A DNA stretch of 62,656 nucleotides from Spirogloea muscicola (lineage: Eukaryota > Streptophyta > Zygnematophyceae > Spirogloeales > Spirogloeaceae). The position numbers were made by a program, and so were the translations under genes. The notes under the pieces are model-generated. The model was not told the DNA's origin. It saw nothing but the letters and a program-made list of their open reading frames with translations, and did no database searches. This document shows positions 35,553-50,097 of this stretch, piece after piece; the stretch's first letter is position 1, and every line of letters starts with the position of its first letter. The DNA is taken from contig WELB01000247.1 in the NCBI GenBank assembly GCA_009602725.1, positions 87,566 to 150,221 of the forward strand. The letters are read 5' to 3'.

Positions 35553-35649
35553 TAGTCCCCTGCTTTCTGCGCCATTCGGCTCCTCTTGTCCTTGTCCATT
35601 CCTTTTGGGCTAGCTTCTCCCAGCCACCAGTCAATTCGGCCGCGCTTTT
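35553..35649 (+). repeat. Second copy of a 97-bp direct repeat (first copy 35068-35164)
   Basis: Both copies begin TAGTCCCCTGCTTTCTG and end TCAATTCGGCCGCGCTTTT. I count three mismatches over 97 bases. They flank the 388-base insertion at 35165-35552. A long target-site duplication is one reading; unequal recombination is another. Confidence 0.8.
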
Positions 35650-35845
35650 CTCAGTAATCCCTGCTAAGCAGTCGCAGGTCAGAGAGGCTATGTTCCTGGA
35701 AGGACGTCCCCTGGCCAGAGCCAGAGGCAGCAGCGAGGGCTCGGCCGGCACGCAGGTGCAGCGCACGGGCCATTGACCTCTGCAGCGAGACGGCCAGGCA
35801 CATGCGATACACCTGGGCGAGCGACCCGGCTGCAGGAAAGTCCAC
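35650..35845 (-). mobile_element. LINE C-terminal fragment ending SDLRLLSRDY
   Basis: Minus-strand frame to the stop at 35651-35653: MDFPAAGSLAQVYRMCLAVS, LQRSMARALHLRAGRALAAA, LSDLRLLSRDY. Nearly the same protein as 22540-22739. It ends directly at the 97-bp repeat, without its normal UTR. Confidence 0.75.
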
Positions 35846-36075
35846 CGGAGATAAGAGATGAGACGATGAGATGAGACGGCCGGCACGCCGTCAGGGCGTG
35901 AGCCAGCCCATAGGAAAGCCGATATCCAGAGGGAAGCCCCAGGCATGTGGGGGTGAAGTTTCCGAAGAAGCTGCGCGGGGTGGCCAAGCGGGGACCCCCC
36001 GGGCCCGCTGCTGGGTGCTGACGGAGNGCCGCCGCCGCCGCCGCCGCCGCCGCCTCCAGGCCCGCCGCCGCCGCC

Positions 36076-40950
<4,875 letters not shown>

Positions 40951-43101
40951 GTAAATTCATCTGTCTCCACATAGATTTGTATTTTGTTGCTCATTTGTAT
41001 TACGCTGCTGCTTGAGAGGTAGAGTTGTCGTTGAGTATGTCAGAAATCGAAGCAGGTTATACCACGTCTTGATAGATAGATCTCGCTCAGTACACTAGGA
41101 CCTTTAAGGGAAGTCTTTAGTATGACTTCTTTTGTGGGCTTGCTTTTTACTTGTGATCACCTGTTATTATCTTTAGTGTCCATGACTATGTAAGACATGC
41201 CTAAATGCTGTAAGTTGAAGTAAGTTGAAGCCGACTTGAGCTCAAAAAGGTATATTTTAGCTTGCTATATCAGTGGGATGTATCTTATTGCAATAAGAGC
41301 AGTGCTGATTGATTGATGGGCCTCTCATCTTACATGGCAATGGATCGATGAGATGACGAAGATGGTGGTCATTGACTGAGCACTATTCTAGATCCTGGCG
41401 TTCGAAATCTGTAAGAACCAAAATCTTATGCATTCAAGACTAAGGAGGATCGTCACACCGAGTTACTGAGAGCAAGAGATTCTACATGCCTCTCTTGATA
41501 GTGGCCACCAGTTCTCAAAAATAGACTTCGTAAAGCTGCACATACGTCAATGACAGTTAGATAGTGCGCCGGAATTACTTGTATAATGCATGTGGACTGA
41601 GCAGGTCCAAAAGCTAACAAGAGTGTTGACAGGTCATGATGCTGCCGATTGCTCAGCGTAAGAACGCTCAGTTCGCTGCTTAATCTGTTCAGAGTATGCC
41701 TGGCCTGAGAGAGCCTGTACTCGCAAGAAACATCAGGGTCCTCCCTGTGAAGAATGCCTTTAATGATTTTAGTACTCCCCATCCAATAAGCAACCTGCTG
41801 AATGTATCATGGTGTTTGCTGGAGATGGCAGCTAGCCAGCTCATACACTGGCCATTGATCTGTGGGCTTCTCAAATGTCTTGTGGTATCAAGAATGGTAA
41901 TACCATCATTCCCAAGCATCGTTCATTGATTGCAGCCAGACCCTCAGAGGATGACATGCTGGGCTCTGGGTGGAATCAAACCAGAATTATTGCTGCAGCG
42001 TACTGCTCTGGGTAAGCTGTACAAGGCAGTCAGGTAAGTGGCCCATGTGTGACCTGGTCAAATGGACTGAATTAGATTTGCTACACTGGTGGTCTGGAGG
42101 TCTTGATGTCGCGTGCTTGACGCCAGGTGAGCTGCCACCGCTGTGTCGAAGGTGCAAATGACAACAGTAGTGAGCTTTGTGAGTGTGCAGCACAAGCTGC
42201 TTGGGTGTCCTCTATGAGCACTACTGACAAATAGGCTCGTTGGTAGTGGGCCGAAGGTAACTATGCATAGCTAGCATTGTGATGCTATAGTTTTGAGCAC
42301 AGTGACATGCACATATACGTAACTATTAGTTAGCATTTTGAAAGGTATGTTAACAGTGGCACTACTACCGTTGAGGTTATGCAGCGACCGCCAATGTACA
42401 CACGATCTCCTGATCACATACATCTCATCTCTTCTCTGCATGCTGTAGGAATGGAGTACTCGTGAAAGTGAAGTGCAATTGGAGGCAGAATAAAAAGGTG
42501 CAATTGTAAGAAAGGCGAGAGGAGCACTAAGCCCAGGCGAGCGGCGAGGTAATAGACGTTGGAGGAGGCATTAGGATGGGGCGATGATAGAGTAGCAATT
42601 CAGCTTCACTGCTTTTCAGAACGCCTGGCTATAGCCTGCACATATATTGGGCGCAAGTTCTCCAAATACAATGTCATCGTGAAGCCTCATTGCAGAGTCA
42701 CCTCATTGTGAAGCCTAACTGCAAAACTCTATAACAACTACAATGCACCCCAGGCAGCCTGTGCAAGTGACACAGCAGTATACAAGCAATGGTAGTTGTG
42801 GTGCTGGAAAAATTGCAGCGCTACCATCTGCATTTGAAGTTACAGCCTCATAATATGAATAACAAGGGCTGTCATGGAGGTAGCTAATGGATGGGGTCGG
42901 CATATTCAGCTTCCTCTGAGATAAGTCCTGCTGCTCAGAGTGAGCTCATTACTACAGGCTCAGTGGAACTAAGAAGAGTACACCGTATGAATAATCAGGA
43001 TACGGTACTAATACAAGAAGGTGCAGGGTGAAGTCACCCAATTCGTCCAACACAGCTGCCCAACTAACAGACGATTAAGCTCTAGACACAGGGCCCTCCG
43101 C
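40951..43101. other. Convergent intergenic region, no gene recognised
   Basis: Between the glutathione reductase and NAR2 stops, 2.15 kb. Frames are short and unrelated to any family I know. It holds a 10-bp tandem duplication (GTAAGTTGAA near 41212) and no LINE signature. It probably contains both 3' UTRs. Confidence 0.4.
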
Positions 43102-43740
43102 TCACTTGTTCTTGGTGAGCACGCGCTCCAGGACGAGGTAGGACGTCAGCGCGATGATGGAGAAGGCGGAGATGACACCCATGGCAATATCAAGCGACGC
43201 ATGGCGGCCGGTGTATGGCACGACCCACAGCAGGTTGGCAGTCTGGTTCTTGTCGGTGTTCTGGCCAAAGGCGACGGCGTACTGGGCCTGCGTGGCGAGC
43301 TTCGAGGTGGAGTTGAGCGCGAAGACGCGCACAAAGTACTCGGCCTTGGGCTGGTTTTTGGGGATGACGTAGACGCTGGAGTTGCCGGCGGCGCTGTACG
43401 GCTGCCGCTTGAGCGTCCACTTGCAGGCCTTGGACTTGGACAGGTCGTCGTTGAACTTGCGCCACGCGCGGTTGATGCGGCTGGGCGCGCCGTAGCAGAG
43501 CTTGATGAGGATCTGCTTGTAGCCCGCGTCGGCGCCGGTTCCGGCGAAGGACGAGTTGAGCTGCCACGCGACGTCGATGGTGTCCTCGCCGTACTTGGCC
43601 ACGTTGGTGCGCGAGTTGTTGGTCACGGGGCGGCCGCTGATGGCCACGCGCACCTGCAGCGTCTTGGGCAGCGACGCAAAGGACACGCCCGCCGCGGCGG
43701 CGGGCGCCGGCGCCAGCGCCAGCGCGGCCAGCGCCAGCAC
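43102..43740 (-). CDS. NAR2: NAR2/NRT3-type partner of high-affinity nitrate transporters
   Basis: Plasma-membrane accessory protein that pairs with NRT2 transporters for high-affinity nitrate uptake. One uninterrupted frame of about 212 residues ends KNK-stop. An Ala/Leu-rich N-terminus (LALAALALAPAPAAAAG) looks like a signal peptide. Family blocks follow: TIDVAWQLNSSFAGTGADAG, YKQILIKLCYGAPSRINRAW, RKFNDDLSKSKACKW, YFVRVFALNS, VAFGQNTDKNQTANLL and GRHASLDIAMGVIS. One membrane helix (ISAFSIIALTSYLVLERVL) and a short basic tail end the protein. The start codon is missing: the frame runs into the N at 43742 next to a GGC repeat. Confidence 0.92.
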   Translation of the reverse strand: MLALAALALAPAPAAAAGVSFASLPKTLQVRVAISGRPVTNNSRTNVAKYGEDTIDVAWQLNSSFAGTGADAGYKQILIKLCYGAPSRINRAWRKFNDDLSKSKACKWTLKRQPYSAAGNSSVYVIPKNQPKAEYFVRVFALNSTSKLATQAQYAVAFGQNTDKNQTANLLWVVPYTGRHASLDIAMGVISAFSIIALTSYLVLERVLTKNK

Positions 43741-43879
43741 GNGGCGGCGGCGGCGGCGCTGGAGGCGGCGAGAGGCGGAGGCGGCGGGGGAGCCGGGCGC
43801 GAGCTCGAGAGTGGCGCGGGGAGGTGTCGCTCAGCCTGGAGGACGGGGGGGGGCGCTATATACCCGAGCGCACAGACTT

Positions 43880-44110
43880 TCTGATTCTTTTTTTGGGCTG
43901 GCTGTTCCGGGCCCTATCCTCAATGGGCGCCCAGCGCCCTTTCTTCTAGATACCTGAGCGCACAGAATTGCTGTGCCGCAGAAACGAGCTGTTCCAAAAG
44001 GCTGCGAAGCGGTTGTGAAAGAAGAAAGTGCTCGCCCATTGAGAATAGGGTTTGTGAAAGGCCAGCCCGAATGAAATCGACAAAAGGGCACACGGAACCC
44101 CCCCTTTGAC
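43880..44110. mobile_element. LINE 3'-UTR hairpins facing each other
   Basis: Plus unit: TTTTTTTGGGCTGGCTGTTC, CGGGCCC, then CCTCAATGGGCGCCC (43885-43930). Minus unit: CTCGCCCATTGAGAATAGGG, TTTGTGAAAGGCCAGCCCG (44030-44070). No coding remnant. It lies upstream of NAR2. Confidence 0.6.
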
Positions 44111-44428
44111 GAGAGGGCGGCCCTTGGGGGTGCCGTGAGTCCACGTGGTGCCCCACGGGGTACCCCAGTGGGCCTCCCCACCAATGAGCACGCTCTGAGT
44201 GGCACGTGGTGTCCGGAGGGTGGCAGGGCCGGCGCCGTGATTGGCCCCTCCCATGGCCCACGGGGGCCGGACGCCGGAGGGCCCCGGCTGCCCCCGGGTG
44301 CCCCCCCCGACCTGGACGGCGGCGATGAGATCCGATCACCCCCATCGGACGGCTGCGAGCCGCGCCCAGCTGCCCAGCCCGCCCCCTGCTAGGAAGCACT
44401 GGTCGCGGAGCCTGGCAAATCCGATCGC

Positions 44429-44463
<35 letters not shown>

Positions 44464-46439
44464 AGTGCGGGTACGTCGGCAGCGCGCTGCGCAGCTCCGC
44501 AGCTCCGCAGCTCGGCAGCTGCCCGCAGCCCAAGCCGACCCATTCCACCAGTCGGCCCGCCTTCACCACGGCTTCCGCCGTCCCCTGTGCGTTGAGTGCC
44601 GCCGAGCACCGCTCGGAGCGGTGCCGGCGGCTGCGGCGGCGGCGGGCGTGCATGAGTAAGGCGCGTCATTGGACGTATTATGACGGCCCGGTGGAGCAGG
44701 ATTTGGGGAGGAGTGGCTTGCAGGCGGCCGGCGAAAGAGGACATGGGCTTCTTGCAAGCGAGAGGGTATTGTTGCCTGAGCCTTCCTCCCATTGTAGTGG
44801 CAAGTCGATGTGGGGAATGATGAGAGACGGACAATCACGAGGGCGATAGCGCTCAATGCATCGTTGTGTGGATCTGCGACCAGAAGATCATCGAGACGTG
44901 GGCTCGTGTATGGCAAGGATTTCCGTTTGTTACACCCAAGGCTGCACATGTGCTGCGCTTCTGCGTGGGCTCCATGAGAGGTAGAGAGGGCGATAAGTCG
45001 ACGCATCGGGATGGGCTCAAGAGAGTCAAGTCTGAGCGGTGCGTGGGGGCCTGGACGCTGGGGGCTGCTTGATGAGCCACCAAACGATGGGAAGCACTGA
45101 GAAATTTGAGTGTCCCCTGCAAGGAAGATAGCAGGAGCAACAGATGAATACAGTTGAACTAATTTTCACTACGAGGTCATTGCTGCAGTGGCATGGAAGA
45201 AGATTGCGCAGCTACTTTGCTCTTTGTGCAACGCATCAGTGACTTATGTGCAATTTACATGTATGCTGGTCAAAGTGCTGCACAACTAAACTTGCACGGC
45301 CAGCGTGTTAATAGATTCAAGTTCTTGGTTGTTGCAGTCGCTGAATGACATGAAGCCTTAGCGTAGGTGAAAGAGAGAAGTGGCCAGCAGCAATGGCTTC
45401 AGCATCTCATAGGTGGAGAGGGGTGCAAAAAGGGGCGGCTGTGACAGCCAACTGGGGATACAGGGGATGCCTGAATGCATCTACACAGTGTGGATTAGCA
45501 GTCTGGACAGCCCAGTGCACCGTGTAAGCTAATGGAGCCGATAGAGTTGCAAACCTCCGCCACGCACGGCAGAGGCTGCTGCAAGGGAGCGACCAGTATT
45601 GCAGTGCAGAGCAAGCAGTAAGGACCGCGGGAAAAACAGAGAGATGCATCAATAGCACGACAGAAAACCTGAACGAACAGAGCCTCCAGGAATGGCTGCA
45701 CCCTGCTCACGTTGCCACTGGTCAGCTTGAGAAGCCAGTCACGACAGCAGTATGAATTTGCAGTGTCATAACACCCAAGGATGTCCAAGGAGAGTACGTA
45801 GAAGGAAATCAACTGGGGCGTTCTCGTCCACTTGGGTCTCCTTCGGGTTGACACATCTCATCCAAGGACCAAGCTGGAAGATGAGGACAAGGAGCGGGAC
45901 CTCTAGGTCCCCCACTCCTCTTGAGGTCCATTCAATGTGGCAATTAGCAGCAGCAAATGTCATGTCCTGCTGTTGGTGCCAAGCAACTTTTCTGCTTTGT
46001 CAGGCCTGGGAAACCTGCTGCCAATAGATGCATTGCAGCTGAGACCGCTGCAGCAGGGCTAGCATGCAAAGCATATGCAGGATGTGAGCAGGACCAGCTC
46101 CAGACACAGCAACTTCTGGGACACTCTCAGCAACTTGCAAGTGTCATGCAATTCATACAAACATCACAGCATAGCTTGATGTGTACCACACATTGCTACA
46201 CTGTATTATGAAATGGCAACTTCTTGAGGCTGATGCATGATGCTGCTGGGCATGTGGCTAATTGATTGATGATTGATGAAAGAAGCAACTAGCAGGAATC
46301 AGATGTTGGCGGTTGTGGTGCTGTGATATCTACATGGTCGACTTTCATTGTAATGGGAAAGGCGGCTTGACAGATGCTTGGAGAGGTTAGCAACCTCAAA
46401 GGCAGGCGAACAAGGAACGTGGTCCGCTTCCTAAAGACA
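44111..46439. other. GC-rich then ordinary spacer; no gene recognised
   Basis: 44110-44650 is GC-rich with (GCC)n at about 44430-44461. A frame of 68 codons near 44866-45072 (IIETWARVWQGFPFVTPKAA) looks faintly protein-like but has no family match I know and no partner exons. The rest shows nothing I can name. Confidence 0.35.
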
Positions 46440-46850
46440 AAGAAAGACGCAAAGCAGGGTCGAGGTGCAAAAAGGTGTGAAGAAAGAAAGCAGACCCTTG
46501 TGCAGGCTCCGATTGGCGGGAGACCTTACAGCTCGTAGGAGTCGGTTAAGAAAAAGAAGCTCTTCCCAAAGGAGACGATGGTGGTGGAAAGCCAGCCGGG
46601 GAAGACGGACAAGGTCAGGAGGGGAGTCCCAAAGCCAAAGCGCAAAGAATCCAACAGAAGGACTGCTACTACAGATAGCCACTTAGCAACCCCTGATCAG
46701 CCCCCAACTGGAATGACTGGCAGCCAAGAATAACCCCATTGATGTCCAAAGGCGGCAGCCAAGGCACGGCCAGCACGAGATGCTAGATGAGCGCCCCTGC
46801 GCAAGAGAATACTGCAGCAAACGAGATATACGCATGCAACATACCGGGGC
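46440..46850 (-). mobile_element. Degenerate LINE C-terminal fragment and 3' UTR
   Basis: On the minus strand, LLRRGAHLASRAGRALAAAF (46850-46750) corresponds to the LQRSxARALHLRAGRALAAA signature. A decayed end (GCTGATCAGGGGTTGCTAAG) follows. The UTR to about 46440 contains GGTGGAAAGCCAGCC near 46583. Confidence 0.6.
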
Positions 46851-47036
46851 CGGCAAGGCCATGGCAACGATGCACGGGGCATCTGCTTGGCAGTGTGGTC
46901 AATGAGAATGCCACTTGTGACAGATTTGAATTTTCCGGACAAGCAGCAGTCAGTGCCTAAGCAGCACCTACAAATGCCTAGCTGCCATATAATCCAACAT
47001 AGCTTGTAACCACGTAGTGGTGAGGCAAACATCAAA

Positions 47037-48758
47037 TCAAGCGACCCTTGTTCCCGCTATATTACCAGGTCCAAAATCTGGCCAGCCACGTCGAAGGCCT
47101 AGATTCTGCAAGCTCTGACGTACAACACGAAGAAGCTCCTCTTGCCTCTCAGAGCTTGGCGAGCTGCAGATGCCGCATTCAACACCGCAAAACTTGTATG
47201 CAGTCATGCAGCGTTTGCACAGGCCTTGGCAGTCTCTTGAGGAGCACCGATGAAGGACATCCACCCTGAAATGACGAGATGACAAGGCTTAGCATGCCTC
47301 TCCAAATTGAAGGGAAAATGTGCATAGAGTGCGCCACAACAGCAGAGACAATGAGCACAATATAGCCTCAATCTGGAGTAACCAAGCTTGAAAATCTGGC
47401 AAATCTATGTATTGCCACACCTAGGAACAGACGCTAGTAACATCACAGACCCCAGACTGAGTAGAGAAGGAGTTGCTGCATCTGTATCACTACTTAAGAC
47501 ATACTACAACCTAGTCACTGTGTACCTGGAGCAGACACAGACGCCAACATCTAGAAATTGCACATGCTCCTTGAGACACTCCACTTGATAAGGTGTCAGC
47601 AGACAACCCCCGATGTAAAGGCTATTCAAAGTGCACCCAAACGGCTGGCTTGTCAACTCCTTGATAAAATCAACCATTGCCACACCTGTTTCAGATTGCA
47701 CAGTACTTGGAAGCTCAAGCATATGATGAAGGTCGAGAGTCAACATCCAATGTCTCTAGCTTCAGAGTGCTCAAATGGTGTATAGGAACCAACGGATGAT
47801 CTGTACTGGAATATTGAAGTAGTCCATAATAACTTTGACGCAAGTGGGAAGTTGCGGAGCTCACTTGCTGGCTAATCTAAACTCCACAGATATACTTTCA
47901 GAGTAAAACGTGGACTGAAGCATGCCGTAATCTGGTGATGTGTGATTGACTAAAGACTGATATTTGCCTATGATGCCCTTCTGTATGTTTCCTGTCTTGA
48001 CCAGAATTTAGCAAGCTATTTGACTAGTGTCAAGCATGTGAAAGGTGCTTACCACTCAGGCGGCTGCAATCTTTGAGGGATATGCAGCACATATGAGAAG
48101 CAGCAGCACCACTCTCAATGAAAGCGTGCAAAGAGATTGATGAGATCTTTGAGCCGGAAACATCAAGATGAAGGAGATGCCCACTGCTATTGGCGACCAA
48201 GAACTCAAAGTTGCAGTCATTGACTTTGGCTGCCAAGAACTTTGACAATGTGATACTTGTCCATAATGAGGGCTCTGCAGGTGTACACAGCAGGCACTGA
48301 TCATGGAACTTGCAAATCGCAGCGTGCAACAGAACGTCAAAGCCATGGCTCCTCAAGCAGTAGTGCAATTGCTGAAAGTGGACATCTAGGAACCAAGTCA
48401 ACCGAATATTATTGCCTGCCAAGTCCTGCCGACCTCTACACATCGTCTGTGTCTCAGCATGGGAGCAGAGATCAGTCTACTGTCAGGTGTGGCGATGCTT
48501 GACGACCTAACAGGTCCACTGTGCTCGACAACAATAAACACAACTCAGATTACTGCAGTAAATAGTCCCAGATCAGGTTGTGAGTATGATTGCAAACCAA
48601 CCTTCGAAGAATGACTTCCACCTCCGGCTGACGCACAGGAGTGCTAGACGGTCACTGATTTGCAGCCTCCCCAAGATGGAAGCGACCAAGTCCAAAGGCA
48701 GCGAAAGAAGAGACGTAGAGTCGTAGAGTCGCTCTAGTTCCGCCTGATTACCAGACAT
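47037..48758 (-). CDS. F-box / leucine-rich-repeat protein with Cys-rich C-terminus
   Basis: Likely substrate receptor of an SCF ubiquitin ligase. Exon 1 is 48758-48602 (MSGNQAELERLYDSTSLLSL, then PLDLVASILGRLQISDRLAL and CVSRRWKSFFE). It joins in phase to exon 2, 48274-48053, where EPSLWTSITLSKF completes the F-box. LRR-like HLLHLDVSGSKISSI and CCISLKDCSRLSG follow. Another LRR-like exon lies around 47746-47504 (FGCTLNSLYIGGCLLTPYQV); its borders are not resolved. The last exon, 47265-47037, reads RVDVLHRCSSRDCQGLCKRC, then YKFCGVECGICSS. This cluster of eight to nine cysteines could bind zinc. Substrate unknown. Confidence 0.75.
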
Positions 48759-49469
48759 CACTCTGGCGGGTCCGTCCAGCAAGTTGCTAGCCAGGCCAAC
48801 CTCAGAAACTTCAGATTCTCTTCTGCACAGAATTTTGCAAGCGATATAGCATTACTCAGTGTTGTTCTCTTTTTGATATTCACAAAGTGCGAGCAATCAA
48901 CCAGCGTACACGATGGACAGGGCCAAGGCCCTCAAGTCTGGTTGTCGAGGCCGTAGACAGTGTGGGAGCCATCAGATAAGCCATGCCTAGCACTGAAGAG
49001 TTACAGCAGCGTGCTCGCTCTGCCTCAGCGGTGCTGAATACATGATGGCCGTCGGCTAGGCTGCCGCGTGTGGCATATCATGGGAAGTCGACCAGGACCG
49101 CGGGCGACTACTGGGGGAGTATGCACCAGCTACATCATCTGGAAGGACGCCAGGGCCGGCAACTGGCTCGAGAAAGTGACCAAGGCGAGGTAGTGCGCAC
49201 GAGGTCCGGCGCAGCGCCCCGGCCAGCGGCGGGGCAGCGGCGGCGGCAGCACTGCCCGGGCGCGCTGTCTGCGCGGGCGGGTGCGCGAGCCAGGTGCGTG
49301 ACTAGCCGGAGTGGGTGGTGCGGGTCGATGTGACACTGCCAATGGGCCACTTGGTGGACCGCGTCGGCGCTTGGAAAGACAAGCGCGGCCAGATTGAAGC
49401 TTGGAAGCTCAAGCGCGCCGCCCGCTAACAGGGGAAGGGCGGCGCGACGCCCGTCACAACCTCGTCCTC
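48759..49469. other. Spacer, no gene recognised
   Basis: Contains the F-box gene's promoter side and a GC-rich part from about 49130. Short frames only; no motif or repeat signature. Confidence 0.35.
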
Positions 49470-49625
49470 CCTTATTGGCATTTCACAGCCGATTCTTTAA
49501 TATCAGCAGCCGCATTCTCTTATTAGCACTGCACTTCAGTAACCTGGCTTTTTGCGCCATCCAGCTTGTATTGGCTTGAATTGGCCTCCCTTTCATTTCA
49601 TGCGCCCCGCGCGCCTTCTCTCTTC
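49470..49625 (+). mobile_element. LINE 3'-UTR hairpin half plus tail, upstream of 49737
   Basis: GGCATTTCACAGCCGATTCT, the ATATCAGCAGCCGC block, TTGGCTTGAATTGGCCTCCC and the tail GCGCCCCGCGCGCCTTCTCT, in that order. The GGCTG side of the hairpin is missing. It ends about 115 bases before the ATG at 49737, in the same orientation. Confidence 0.7.
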
Positions 49626-49736
49626 GGCTGAACGGCTCCCCACCCTCCCCGCCGCCGTCCGCGGCCGCCGCCGCCGCCGCCGCCGTCCGCTGCCCGCTGA
49701 CTCGCGTGCGCCAGCGCCCCCGCCGGCCCCGACGCC

Positions 49737-50094
49737 ATGCTGGGGGCTGCTAAGAGCCGAGGCGGCTCGCGCAGCTCTTCGCTTCGGCGCGCCGCTCGCT
49801 CTTACGGCACCCGCAGCACGACTGCTGCGTCGAGGGCCGCCACTGCGTCAGGGGCCACCCTGCCCATCCTCCCAGCGGCCCCTCCAGCTCCTCTCCCTCC
49901 CCCTGCTCCAGCGGGTGCGGAGGCCGCCGCGAGCGAGGGTCGCAGCCCTCAGATTGTGCGCACGCCTGTGGCGACCACGACATCAACGTCGACACCGGAG
50001 CCCGAGTTCCTTGGCGTCGGAGTGTCTGCGCCTGTCGAGCAAGCCCAGCTGCTTGCACATCCAAGCTCGGCCACCTCGGATGCAGACTCCGAAA
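49737..50094 (+). CDS. Orphan N-terminal coding fragment, low complexity
   Basis: An ATG-started frame of about 119 codons runs to the N at 50096: basic, Ser/Arg-rich (SRGGSRSSSLRRAARSYGTR), then Pro/Ala-rich and Thr/Ser-rich. It could be an organelle-type leader or simply the start of an unrelated protein. Across the N the dihydropyrimidinase continues in a different frame. So this may be its true N-terminus interrupted by missing bases, or a different gene joined by assembly. I do not recognise a domain. Confidence 0.35.
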
Positions 50095-50097
50095 CNC

